From: Alistipes sp.
GTDB taxonomy: Bacteria; Bacteroidota; Bacteroidia; Bacteroidales; Rikenellaceae
NCBI GenBank assembly: GCA_017531305.1
Contig: JAFXLG010000065.1
Coordinates: 1-39,127 of the forward strand
Direction: 5' to 3'
Length of the DNA stretch: 39,127 nucleotides
Both the position numbers and the translations under genes were made by a program. Shown here piece after piece: positions 32,381 through 39,127 of this stretch. Positions within the stretch are counted from its first letter, which is position 1; every line of letters starts with the position of its first letter. The notes under the pieces were generated by a model that saw nothing but the letters and a program-made list of their open reading frames with translations, had not been told where the DNA came from and made no database searches.

Positions 32381-32415
32381 GCTGCCCCCTGTGGCAAGCC
32401 CCTCGGGGTAGTTCT

Positions 32416-33300
32416 TTAGAGCTTAAACTTATAATCAATACCGATTACGTGCGCCATGCCCTTCTCTCTACGCCAATCCTTCAAATCGCCCTTGTTGTTC
32501 TTATAACGTGCCTCGTACGATGTATTGAAGTGACACATATAGTAGAAGTCTAAGCGGTTGTAATTGTTGATCTTGAATTCGGTACCTGCAGCTACACGGA
32601 TACGGTTGATATAGTTGCTATACTTAGGACCATTGTCCTTCCATGATGCATTATCGACATTCTTATAGTTCTGCACAGGAGACAAGGCGTTGAGTGTGTT
32701 GTAAAGCTCACCATAAACGTATGGCTCCCAGCGTGAATTGCGGATGTCGTAGGCAAACTTCAGACGCGAACGCAACGAGATAAAGGGATCGGCATGCTCA
32801 TACTTGATCACATCGTCTGTGCGGAAATTAAAGCGTACACGCTCTCGCAACGACACCTTCACCTGACCGAAACGCACACTACCCGTAACATCGACATTGA
32901 AGCGATGCTGGTTGAGCCAACCCTTAATCTCCTTATCATATACGTTGCCCAGATCATCCTCCACCTGCTCGGTGTCGATGGTACGCTCGTTTACGAAGCT
33001 GTAATCCACGCCGAACTTGAGGAACTTCCAAGGTTTATAACCCACGCCTACCGAAGTAACGAACTTATCGACCTGACCGAAGGTATCCTTCAGACGTACC
33101 TGCTCGCTGACCTCCACGCTGAAATTCTTGAATACGGGGATCTCGATGGCTGCACGCAGACGCGCCTGCACATCATCATCCTTATCTACATATCTCACAT
33201 TGTCGTGTGTGGGCGGCAATGACGGATTCCACTCCTGCGCATAGAGAGAAGTGGTGCCGAGCAATGCTGCTAAAACAAATAAATAACGGAACTTTCTCAT
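32416..33300 (-). CDS. DUF2490-family outer-membrane protein
   Basis: The 294-residue protein (from ATG 33300) has a Sec signal (residues 1-22, ending LYAQ). It continues as alternating polar/hydrophobic strands, such as RFNVDVTGSVRFGQVKVSLRERVRFNF and the terminal HVIGIDYKFKL ending in an aromatic-x-Leu pattern, as in outer-membrane beta barrels. DUF2490 members have no established function. It follows the DUF4956 gene by 50 bp and is probably the last gene of that operon. Confidence 0.82.
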   Translation of the reverse strand: MRKFRYLFVLAALLGTTSLYAQEWNPSLPPTHDNVRYVDKDDDVQARLRAAIEIPVFKNFSVEVSEQVRLKDTFGQVDKFVTSVGVGYKPWKFLKFGVDYSFVNERTIDTEQVEDDLGNVYDKEIKGWLNQHRFNVDVTGSVRFGQVKVSLRERVRFNFRTDDVIKYEHADPFISLRSRLKFAYDIRNSRWEPYVYGELYNTLNALSPVQNYKNVDNASWKDNGPKYSNYINRIRVAAGTEFKINNYNRLDFYYMCHFNTSYEARYKNNKGDLKDWRREKGMAHVIGIDYKFKL

Positions 33301-33350
33301 AATTTTAGTTAAAATAAAGATCAAACTTCTTATGGGCAGTTTCTATTATG

Positions 33351-34073
33351 CTATACAAATTGATTTGGCTTAGAGATGTGATCTACGGTATTCTGCTCAC
33401 CATGACCCAAATCGTAATATACCTTCACAAACGCCACATCGCGCAAGAAATCGACATGACCTACCTCAACCTTATTGACCTTGTGACCAAGACGCTCCTC
33501 CAGATCGGCAATCATCTCCTGGCGATGCTCAGGGGTGATGAGGTTGATCTTCTCGTAGATAACCAACTTAGCTGAAGTATGCTTTAGGAGCAATGCGCCC
33601 TCCATAGCCCATATCAGGAGTATGACCAAAGCATTCGACACGATCAACTCCACGTAGCTGATATTCAGAGCCAAACCATTGATAACCGATACGGCAATGA
33701 TGATGAACAGATAGGTCATCTCGCGGATAGGCACCGTCTCGGTTCGATAGCGAATCACACCGAAGATGGCAAAGAGTCCCAGCGTAAGACCGATCTGCAG
33801 ATTCACATTCTCCATCAAAAAGATCAGCAAAAACATTGCCGAACCAAAGAGCATATAGGTCAACACATAGTCCTTACGCTGACTCTTACGGTAGTAGCAA
33901 TAGCGCACTATGATCCATGACACCAGCAGGTTGAATGCAAAGCGCATGAGCAGGTGCAAAAGACTCTGTGTGTCGCACAATGGTACACCCAGAAAACTGA
34001 TCTGGTTGGTGATTTCGTAACCGAACTCTTCGGCTATCGAAGGATCAAACTCCAAAAAATCCTCTTGAAACAT
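33351..34073 (-). CDS. DUF4956 membrane protein
   Basis: The 240-residue protein has four or five membrane helices between residues 40 and 165. The family-typical GLFAIFGVIRYRTETVPIREMTYLFIII is followed by a cytoplasmic C-terminal domain of about 75 residues. DUF4956 proteins are regularly encoded beside VTC-domain proteins and may form a membrane unit with them, possibly for polyphosphate. The start lies 3 bp after the VTC gene stop codon, which indicates translational coupling. Confidence 0.88.
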   Translation of the reverse strand: MFQEDFLEFDPSIAEEFGYEITNQISFLGVPLCDTQSLLHLLMRFAFNLLVSWIIVRYCYYRKSQRKDYVLTYMLFGSAMFLLIFLMENVNLQIGLTLGLFAIFGVIRYRTETVPIREMTYLFIIIAVSVINGLALNISYVELIVSNALVILLIWAMEGALLLKHTSAKLVIYEKINLITPEHRQEMIADLEERLGHKVNKVEVGHVDFLRDVAFVKVYYDLGHGEQNTVDHISKPNQFV

Positions 34074-34076
34074 CGT

Positions 34077-34871
34077 TTATAAGTTTTGTTGTGAATTAAT
34101 AATCTTCTCTATCATGCGTATCTTACGCTTAAATCGGTTTGCCTTCACCGTAGGGTTGGAGAGTGCTGTGCCCAGACAATACTTACTGATCTTGAAACGC
34201 TTGACTCTCAGATCGAGCATGATCTGCTTCATGGGCGAGTAACACAAACCGTCCTGCTTGAGCTCCACGATCACCAGATCCTTGATACCTGTGGGCTGAG
34301 AATCAGCCTCGCGCTTATTGGTAAAACGCAGATTCAGGTCGATGGTCAGTCGCTCGGTATGGGCGTGATTTACTAATGTGATGCGCTCAAATTCGGTAGT
34401 CAAGGCAGGCGAGAGACGCTCCACATCGTAGTTGGCACGCTCCTTAAGGAATGTATTTGCCTCGGGATGGGAGGTTACGGTATAGAAATTCTCCTGCGGG
34501 ATTTTGATACGCTTCTTCTTGGTGCGACCACGATTGGTCTTATTCTTCACCTCGATGAAGGTCACACCCGACTCGACATAGGTACGCGTACGCACCTTCT
34601 GACGGGTGAGCTTTTGATTGTGATGCACCACATACATCTCCAGATCCTCAGTGTCGTAGTAGAGGGTGGAGTATCGGCAGGCACGCACATCACCGATGAT
34701 CTGCACCGAGTAGTCGTTTACCGAGCGCCGCAGAAGCTCCATGCAGGCATCCAGACTCATCACATACTTGGTATCGACACGATTCATCAACTTAATGGAT
34801 GACATCTCATCGAGAGTGATGGTCGGCATCTGCTGCCATACGGGGAGTGTATTTAGTTGCTCGAAGGTCAT
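34077..34871 (-). CDS. VTC-domain protein, putative polyphosphate polymerase
   Basis: The 264-residue protein has the CYTH/VTC tunnel-fold signature. It shows NRVDTKYVMS near the N terminus, YYDTEDLEMYVVHHNQ, KVRTRTYVESGVTFIEVKNKTNRGRTKKKR with alternating basic residues for phosphate binding, and VIVELKQDG with metal-binding Glu. In yeast this domain makes polyphosphate from ATP. The bacterial function is inferred. A DUF4956 gene follows directly. Confidence 0.87.
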   Translation of the reverse strand: MTFEQLNTLPVWQQMPTITLDEMSSIKLMNRVDTKYVMSLDACMELLRRSVNDYSVQIIGDVRACRYSTLYYDTEDLEMYVVHHNQKLTRQKVRTRTYVESGVTFIEVKNKTNRGRTKKKRIKIPQENFYTVTSHPEANTFLKERANYDVERLSPALTTEFERITLVNHAHTERLTIDLNLRFTNKREADSQPTGIKDLVIVELKQDGLCYSPMKQIMLDLRVKRFKISKYCLGTALSNPTVKANRFKRKIRMIEKIINSQQNL

Positions 34872-34916
34872 TTTCTTTAGGTTTTGGGCGTGAGTAACTT
34901 CAGAACATTAGTCTAA

Positions 34917-34945
34917 AGTGGGGTTACGCTAAAAAGCTCCCCACT
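34917..34945 (-). terminator. Possible terminator after the small secreted-protein gene
   Basis: On the minus strand AGTGGGG/CCCCACT (7 bp) begins in the stop codon region and is followed by TTTAG. The loop is 15 nt, so it is weak. Confidence 0.4.
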
Positions 34946-35372
34946 AAGGATTCTCATCAAAAGCGTACTCAAATATCTTGACCGTATAGAGCTTACCGTT
35001 AGGCAGATAGTTATACTGCTTATGCTTGGTGCCGTCTTCGTTATACTCATACTTACGGATGCGCTCAGGTTTATTGCGGTCATTGTAGATCACCTCCTTG
35101 ATAACCTTATCGGTCACAGGATCATACTCGCAGGTGACACGCTCGACCTGTCCAAACTGATTATACTCCACCTCCTCGATCTTACGACCCTTCTCATCGT
35201 AGATTGTCAAGTGATCCAACCAGCGGCTCTTCTTGCTGGCATCGGTATTCCACTCCTTGACCGTGAGGTTTTTACGCTTGGCGCGCTTCGCCAACGTCTC
35301 AGGGCTGATAGCTTGAGCCATAAGACCCTGAGCAAAGAAGATAGCTGCAACTACAAGCAGTAGTTTTTTCAT
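34944..35372 (-). CDS. Small secreted protein with YD-like repeats
   Basis: The function is unknown. The 142-residue protein has a signal peptide (1-20, LMAQ) and then three or four imperfect repeats of the kind YDEKGRKIEEVEYNQFGQ, which resemble the YD/Rhs-type or MORN-like strands found in secreted beta-structures of Bacteroidetes. It is a monocistronic unit with a consensus promoter. Confidence 0.75.
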   Translation of the reverse strand: MKKLLLVVAAIFFAQGLMAQAISPETLAKRAKRKNLTVKEWNTDASKKSRWLDHLTIYDEKGRKIEEVEYNQFGQVERVTCEYDPVTDKVIKEVIYNDRNKPERIRKYEYNEDGTKHKQYNYLPNGKLYTVKIFEYAFDENP

Positions 35373-35453
35373 AGCAAAATAGATTTAAGTTTTAGGTTTA
35401 GGTTTCTCTCTTTAAACACCCTACGCTTTAAACAAAGCATAAGATGTGTCTTA

Positions 35454-35485
35454 CAAATATAACATTTGTAATTTAAAATGCCAAA
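35454..35485 (-). promoter_or_regulatory. Promoter of the small secreted-protein gene
   Basis: TTTG (35485-35482), 20 nt, TATATTTG (35461-35454) on the minus strand; the leader is about 75 nt. Confidence 0.75.
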
Positions 35486-35525
35486 TTTCTGACAATATAT
35501 CATATGTTTTGACACATATATTTAC

Positions 35526-35563
35526 AAAAAAAGAGTGCTTGACACATTGGTCAGCACTCTTTT
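35526..35563 (-). terminator. Terminator of the beta-barrel protein gene
   Basis: The stem GAGTGCTGAC/GTCAAGCACTC (one bulge) extends into A/T pairs, with seven U residues on the minus strand, 40 bp after the stop codon. Confidence 0.82.
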
Positions 35564-35604
35564 CTATGATTTGTCACTACTTAGGTAGCTCCTCGGACAG
35601 ACCC

Positions 35605-36267
35605 TTATAGGATTGGGATGGAGAGTCCCACCTGAATTACATGAGCATATTGGTTGAACTTGATGCTCGATGGATTTACCTGCTCCGAGCCGTTCATGTT
35701 TGGCTTCACGCCACGGACATTGAGCTGATAGCCGACATAGAAATCGGTACGCACGCTCTTCATCAGCAACAGGCGCATACCGCCACCAGCTCCGACCATA
35801 TAACCTGTCGATTTGCTCTTATCGTTGAAGTAGAACTGAGGTCCACCATTTAGGTAGTTGAAAAAACGTGTACGATTCTGGCGTGTCGAAGGACCATAGT
35901 AGTATTTGAGCGATGCGTACAGAGGCATGGCATTGATTGCCGCCTGAATCAGCACTCCTGTCTCAATGCCAGCATGGAAATTCTCCGTCACGCGGAAACC
36001 GCCACCCAGCAACACACTTGCGCCGTCAAACTGCATATTCTCATCGTACTTCACATCGTAGCCGTGATCCTTATACTTGATATGGTTCTGGAAACCCAAA
36101 CCCATATTGAAACTTCCGCCCAACGTAAGATATACCTTACGCTTAACGTCCATCTCATAATCACGCACCTCTTTGGTCTTCTTGAACTTAGGGATATAGT
36201 ATTTCTGAGCATCTGCCGTAGCCACGCCCAAAGTCACCATAACCAACAAAAGCAATAGTTTTCTCAT
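35605..36267 (-). CDS. Outer-membrane beta-barrel protein
   Basis: The 220-residue protein has a signal peptide (1-20, ATADAQ) and eight or so amphipathic strands (VYLTLGGSFNMGLGF, VLLGGGFRVTENFHAGIETG, DFYVGYQLNV). It ends in VIQVGLSIPIL, a typical barrel terminus. It resembles the porin-family small barrels of Bacteroidetes. No substrate is apparent. It starts 68 bp after galE and may share its transcript, since I see no terminator or promoter between them. Confidence 0.78.
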   Translation of the reverse strand: MRKLLLLLVMVTLGVATADAQKYYIPKFKKTKEVRDYEMDVKRKVYLTLGGSFNMGLGFQNHIKYKDHGYDVKYDENMQFDGASVLLGGGFRVTENFHAGIETGVLIQAAINAMPLYASLKYYYGPSTRQNRTRFFNYLNGGPQFYFNDKSKSTGYMVGAGGGMRLLLMKSVRTDFYVGYQLNVRGVKPNMNGSEQVNPSSIKFNQYAHVIQVGLSIPIL

Positions 36268-36335
36268 CTACAAAATTTATTTATCCTCACCGCGAGTGGG
36301 TCTATTCTTAACAAACAAACGCCCAAAAAAGGTAT

Positions 36336-37361
36336 TTATTTTATGCCGCGAACATTTTTCTCCCAAGCCCAAGCCGAACGGAGAGTATCATCCAACGAAC
36401 GCTCTGCCTTCCAGCCCAACTCCTCATTAGCCAATGAAGTGTCTGCCCAAATAGCCACAACGTCACCCGGACGGCGTGGAGCGATCTTATAGTTGAGCTT
36501 AAGCTCGTTCACCTTCTCAAAAGCATTCACCAATTCCAACACCGATACGCCGTTACCTGTACCTACGTTGAAGATCTCATACTTCTCCTTGTTCTTGTCC
36601 TCGACCATACGAGTGATGGCAACAACGTGAGCCTTAGCCAGATCCACCACATCAATATAGTCGCGCAAGCATGATCCGTCTGGAGTGTCATAGTCGTCAC
36701 CAAACACGCTCAAGCACTCTCTTACGCCAGCAGCAGTCTGAGTGATGAATGGCACCAAGTTCTGAGGTACACCGCGTGGCAACTCGCCGATGAGAGCCGA
36801 TGGGTGAGCTCCGATAGGGTTGAAGTAACGCAACGCGATACCCTTCAAGCCATCGTATGCATTCACCGAGTCACGCAAGATATCCTCACACATCTGCTTT
36901 GTATTACCATAAGACGATGTAGCAGGTTTACGTGGTGTAAGCTCCGTAACAGGCAACTCGTCTGCCTCGCCATAGACGGTAGCAGAAGAAGAGAAGACAA
37001 TATTTGGACGGTTGAACTCACGCATGAGGTTCACTACGTTCATAAACGATACCAAATTGTTGCCATAATACTTCATAGGGTCTGCAACAGACTCACCCAC
37101 AGCCTTAAATGCTGCGAAGTGGATTACAGAGTTGAAGTTATACTGCTCGAAAACCTTACGGAAAGCCTCCTTGTCACAGCAATCCACGTTCACGAAAGGA
37201 ACATCTACGCCTGTGATCTTACGGACACCCTCCACGCCACTCATATCTGAGTTTGAAAGGTTGTCGGCAACGACAACATCATAACCTGCGTTGATCAACT
37301 CAACTGCGGTGTGAGAACCGATATAACCAGCACCACCCGATACCAATACCATCTCTTTCAT
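36336..37361 (-). CDS. galE: UDP-glucose 4-epimerase
   Basis: GalE interconverts UDP-galactose and UDP-glucose with bound NAD. From ATG 37361 the protein has 341 residues. It shows SGGAGYIGSH (8-17), DNLSNS, HFAAFKAVGES (90-100), catalytic Ser135/136 in FSSSATVYG, Tyr151 and Lys155 in YGNTK, and NPIGAHPSALIGELPRG. A TTG-initiated longer form would begin inside the promoter and is rejected. It would supply galactose for surface polysaccharide or handle galactose released by enzymes such as the GH110. Confidence 0.96.
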   Translation of the reverse strand: MKEMVLVSGGAGYIGSHTAVELINAGYDVVVADNLSNSDMSGVEGVRKITGVDVPFVNVDCCDKEAFRKVFEQYNFNSVIHFAAFKAVGESVADPMKYYGNNLVSFMNVVNLMREFNRPNIVFSSSATVYGEADELPVTELTPRKPATSSYGNTKQMCEDILRDSVNAYDGLKGIALRYFNPIGAHPSALIGELPRGVPQNLVPFITQTAAGVRECLSVFGDDYDTPDGSCLRDYIDVVDLAKAHVVAITRMVEDKNKEKYEIFNVGTGNGVSVLELVNAFEKVNELKLNYKIAPRRPGDVVAIWADTSLANEELGWKAERSLDDTLRSAWAWEKNVRGIK

Positions 37362-37382
37362 ATTCTTAGTTTTTAGATTTTG

Positions 37383-37415
37383 CAAAGATACATATTAATA
37401 ATTCAAAATTCAAAA
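37383..37415 (-). promoter_or_regulatory. Promoter of galE
   Basis: TTTTG (37415-37411), 20 nt, TATCTTTG (37390-37383) on the minus strand, with three further TTTTGAAT copies upstream and in the spacer. Confidence 0.8.
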
Positions 37416-37520
37416 TTCAGAATTCAAAATTGCTCATGCTCGGCATAAACCAAATACAAAAGGCTTCTGCACTCGCTTAATCGCAATTTTGAATTTTGAA
37501 TTCCCACTGCTTCCCTCTCA

Positions 37521-37540
37521 TAAAACACCCCTTAGGGGTG
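37521..37540 (-). terminator. Palindrome-type terminator after the PHP-domain gene
   Basis: CACCCCT-A-AGGGGTG (7 bp) followed by TTTTAT on the minus strand, 15 bp after the stop codon. It belongs to the short palindrome family seen again at 38773, 38965 and 39050. Confidence 0.55.
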
Positions 37541-37554
37541 AGAATTCTCTTAGC

Positions 37555-38712
37555 TTAGAACTTGTACTTAATCAAAGGATTCTTCTCGCCGACAGTCCAC
37601 ATGTTAAGTACGGTGAAGCTCACCTCGCCTGCGTTGTTTGTGCTTATTTTGCGTGTGGTGAAGGCAGGGAACTCTACCATATTGCCATTGCCGAAACGCA
37701 AATAGTAGTCGAACGATGAGTTGTTGGTCATCATCATGGTGCGTGCGCCTTTGGCATTTACGCTCAGCGTCTCAAACGAAATCGAAGCGGTGAAGAAATC
37801 CTTCAACAACTGCTCATCTCCTGCCACCGAGCCATACGAATATGCCAACGTGCGGCGAGCCTTCAAAGCCTCCTTCAATGACTTGAGCGACTTGTCCTTA
37901 GCCAAAATCAACGTCATATTGCGCAAGTGACCACCCGCAGCGTAGCTCAATGCAGTGGAGTTGTGGATGTCGGTATTTGAAGATACGAAGAGTCCCAACT
38001 CGGCAGCACGTGTAGCAGCCTTAGGGTAGAACTCAGCACCGTTCATCACCTCTATACCGTCAATGAGTTTCTCGCCATAAACCTTCTTCTCGAACTCAGG
38101 CATATCCAACGACTTACGTCTCCACCCTGGGTGGTTGTGCATGATCAGGGCACCCTGCTTGCGGGCATTCTTGATAGACTCCATAGGGTCCTCGGCGTGG
38201 ATCGTATTGTTGTCGGTAGTGAAGAGTGCGTTGTAGTGACCGATGGTTTCGGGTGTACGTGTGATCTCCACACCAGGGATGATAGTAAGACCATAAGCCG
38301 CAGCCTCCTTCTTCGAGAGCTCGACAGGCAGATTCAGGTCGCTGACGATGCCCTTATGCTCCTGCTTGGTCTTATCCGAAATCTCGGCACGCAGGAACTG
38401 CATATATGGCTTCTCCATAGGGCGATACTCGATATGCTCGGTCACAGCCATCACATCCAGACCATCCAACCACGCCTCGCGAACGCGATATTTTGGGGTG
38501 CAGTCACCATCCGAGAATATGCTATGTGTGTGCAAATCAGCCTTATAAACTGTATAGCCATTGACCTTAGGCAGGATGATCTCGCGGCGTTGAGGCTCCT
38601 GACGCAACGAGTGACGCAACATATCCACATTAGTGGCATCCTGATAGTAGATTTGGGCAGAGGCAGGCACACCAAAAGCTATGGCTGCCGCCAAGATAAG
38701 TAGTTTTTTCAT
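37555..38712 (-). CDS. Secreted PHP-domain phosphoesterase-like protein
   Basis: The 385-residue protein has a Sec signal (1-20, ASAQ) and a PHP metal-binding domain (about 55-300). Visible metal motifs are DLHTHSIFSDG (His61, His63), TEHIEY (Glu92, His93), GVEITRT, IMHNHPGW and the late SSNTDIHN. A C-terminal beta-sandwich region (about 305-385) follows. PHP proteins hydrolyse phosphoesters or polyphosphates with three metal ions. An exported copy suggests a role in scavenging or in envelope chemistry, which is inference. Confidence 0.88.
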   Translation of the reverse strand: MKKLLILAAAIAFGVPASAQIYYQDATNVDMLRHSLRQEPQRREIILPKVNGYTVYKADLHTHSIFSDGDCTPKYRVREAWLDGLDVMAVTEHIEYRPMEKPYMQFLRAEISDKTKQEHKGIVSDLNLPVELSKKEAAAYGLTIIPGVEITRTPETIGHYNALFTTDNNTIHAEDPMESIKNARKQGALIMHNHPGWRRKSLDMPEFEKKVYGEKLIDGIEVMNGAEFYPKAATRAAELGLFVSSNTDIHNSTALSYAAGGHLRNMTLILAKDKSLKSLKEALKARRTLAYSYGSVAGDEQLLKDFFTASISFETLSVNAKGARTMMMTNNSSFDYYLRFGNGNMVEFPAFTTRKISTNNAGEVSFTVLNMWTVGEKNPLIKYKF

Positions 38713-38744
38713 GATATTTTATTGTTTTTTAGGTTTTGCTCTAA

Positions 38745-38752
38745 CAAATATA
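38745..38752 (-). promoter_or_regulatory. -7 element of the PHP-domain gene
   Basis: TATATTTG on the minus strand. A TTTTG copy lies only 12 nt upstream instead of 19-20, so the -33 element is unclear. Confidence 0.5.
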
Positions 38753-38772
38753 CGCATATTAATTCAAAATTC

Positions 38773-38794
38773 ACACCCGTAACGGGTGTTTTAT
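38773..38794 (+). repeat. Short palindrome copy, ACACCCGT-A-ACGGGTGT plus TTTTAT
   Basis: An 8-bp stem with a single-base centre (38773-38780, 38782-38789), followed by T-rich sequence. Confidence 0.65.
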
Positions 38795-38964
38795 TGGCAG
38801 GAGGCTCTTTTTGCTGAAGAGTGTTGCTGACATTTTGGTCGCTTCTCACGTCACTCCACCGAAGCCGTTAGGCTGAGGATTGGAGTCTCTAACGGAAATT
38901 TTAGTGTAGAGATTATTGCTGTAGAGATGCCAATCAGCACTCGCTCTGGCTCGGCTGTGGCATG

Positions 38965-38986
38965 ACACCTCTAAGAGGTGTTTTAT
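38965..38986 (+). repeat. Short palindrome copy, ACACCTCT-A-AGAGGTGT plus TTTTAT
   Basis: An 8-bp stem (38965-38972, 38974-38981) of the same design but different stem bases, followed by TTTTAT. Confidence 0.65.
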
Positions 38987-39049
38987 TAATTTTCATGCTA
39001 AAGAAAGTTATCTGTTTGCGTAAGCCCAAACTCGGCAGAAGCATTGGCG

Positions 39050-39070
39050 CACCCCTTAGGGGTGTTTTAT
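39050..39070 (+). repeat. Short palindrome copy, CACCCCT-T-AGGGGTG plus TTTTAT
   Basis: A 7-bp stem (39050-39056, 39058-39064) with the same stem bases as the inverted copy at 37526-37540, followed by TTTTAT. Confidence 0.65.
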
Positions 39071-39127
39071 GAATGGGATGCTATTTTTTCTAAAGGGTGT
39101 TTAGCGAAAATTTTATAAAACAGGCGT

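Larger units (their letters stand above)
32118..32415. other. Spacer without a gene between the DUF2490 gene and rplY
   Basis: This 298-base stretch has no credible gene. It holds a 9-bp perfect hairpin (32192-32219), a 43-nt direct repeat (32296-32380) and a CCCCTCGGGG palindrome (32399-32408). A 61-codon minus-strand frame across it is mostly repeat sequence. Confidence 0.6.
38713..39127. other. Right-edge spacer without a gene, rich in short palindromes
   Basis: No credible coding frame is present in these 415 bases. They contain the -7 element of the PHP gene, three short palindromes each followed by TTTTAT, and an inverted repeat CCGTTAG/CTAACGG (38871-38901). The next gene probably starts beyond the window. 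Confidence 0.6.

Noticed and set aside
32253-32438. 61-codon minus-strand frame downstream of the DUF2490 gene
   Set aside because: It consists largely of the direct repeat, whose period of 46-47 nt shifts the frame, and it overlaps the end of a real gene.

Overview
The window looks like a chromosomal segment of a gut-type Bacteroidales bacterium. The signs are the promoter style (TTTG, 19-20 nt, TAnnTTTG, found before many genes), lipoproteins with short lipoboxes, SusD-free but carbohydrate-centred gene content (GH43, GH110, DUF1080, uronate genes), DUF3472, DUF4956 and DUF2490 proteins, and roughly 50% G+C coding regions with AT-rich spacers. Rikenellaceae (Alistipes-like) is my best guess; this is inference and was not tested by any search.

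Left part (1-9.9 kb): a tRNA-Gly and a fluoride exporter (crcB) on the minus strand, then an eleven-gene plus-strand block for urea use. It holds urease structural genes ureA-ureB-ureC, accessory genes ureE-ureF-ureG-ureD, a urea channel of the UT family, and an ECF-type nickel transporter (NikMN fusion, NikQ, NikO). The block carries urea entry, nickel entry, apoenzyme and nickel insertion together.

Middle part (9.9-20.6 kb, minus strand): an aromatic-acid-exporter/MFS fusion transporter, a DUF3472 lipoprotein, an aldehyde dehydrogenase with a neighbouring short-chain dehydrogenase, an AT-rich foreign-looking two-TM protein gene, and an operon of fructuronate-reductase-type SDR, mannonate dehydratase (uxuA) and a secreted tandem GH43 protein.

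20.8-26.9 kb: a divergent, apparently highly expressed pair, a secreted-type Gfo/Idh/MocA oxidoreductase and a 927-residue HEAT-repeat/DUF1080 (3-keto-glycoside hydrolase-like) protein, closed by a strong terminator and facing a GH110 alpha-1,3-galactosidase lipoprotein. This is the most likely place for a poorly described catabolic system: oxidation of a glycoside at C3 followed by cleavage.

27-39 kb: mostly housekeeping and envelope genes: tRNA-Glu, a sulfide:quinone oxidoreductase-like flavoprotein, HU protein, tRNA-Ser, a PfkB sugar kinase, rplY (L25/Ctc)-pth, a VTC-domain/DUF4956/DUF2490 set, two small secreted proteins, galE and a secreted PHP-domain protein. The spacers contain several structured elements: two arrays with an 11-nt period, a 43-nt direct repeat, and a family of short palindromes whose stems differ in sequence but stay paired.
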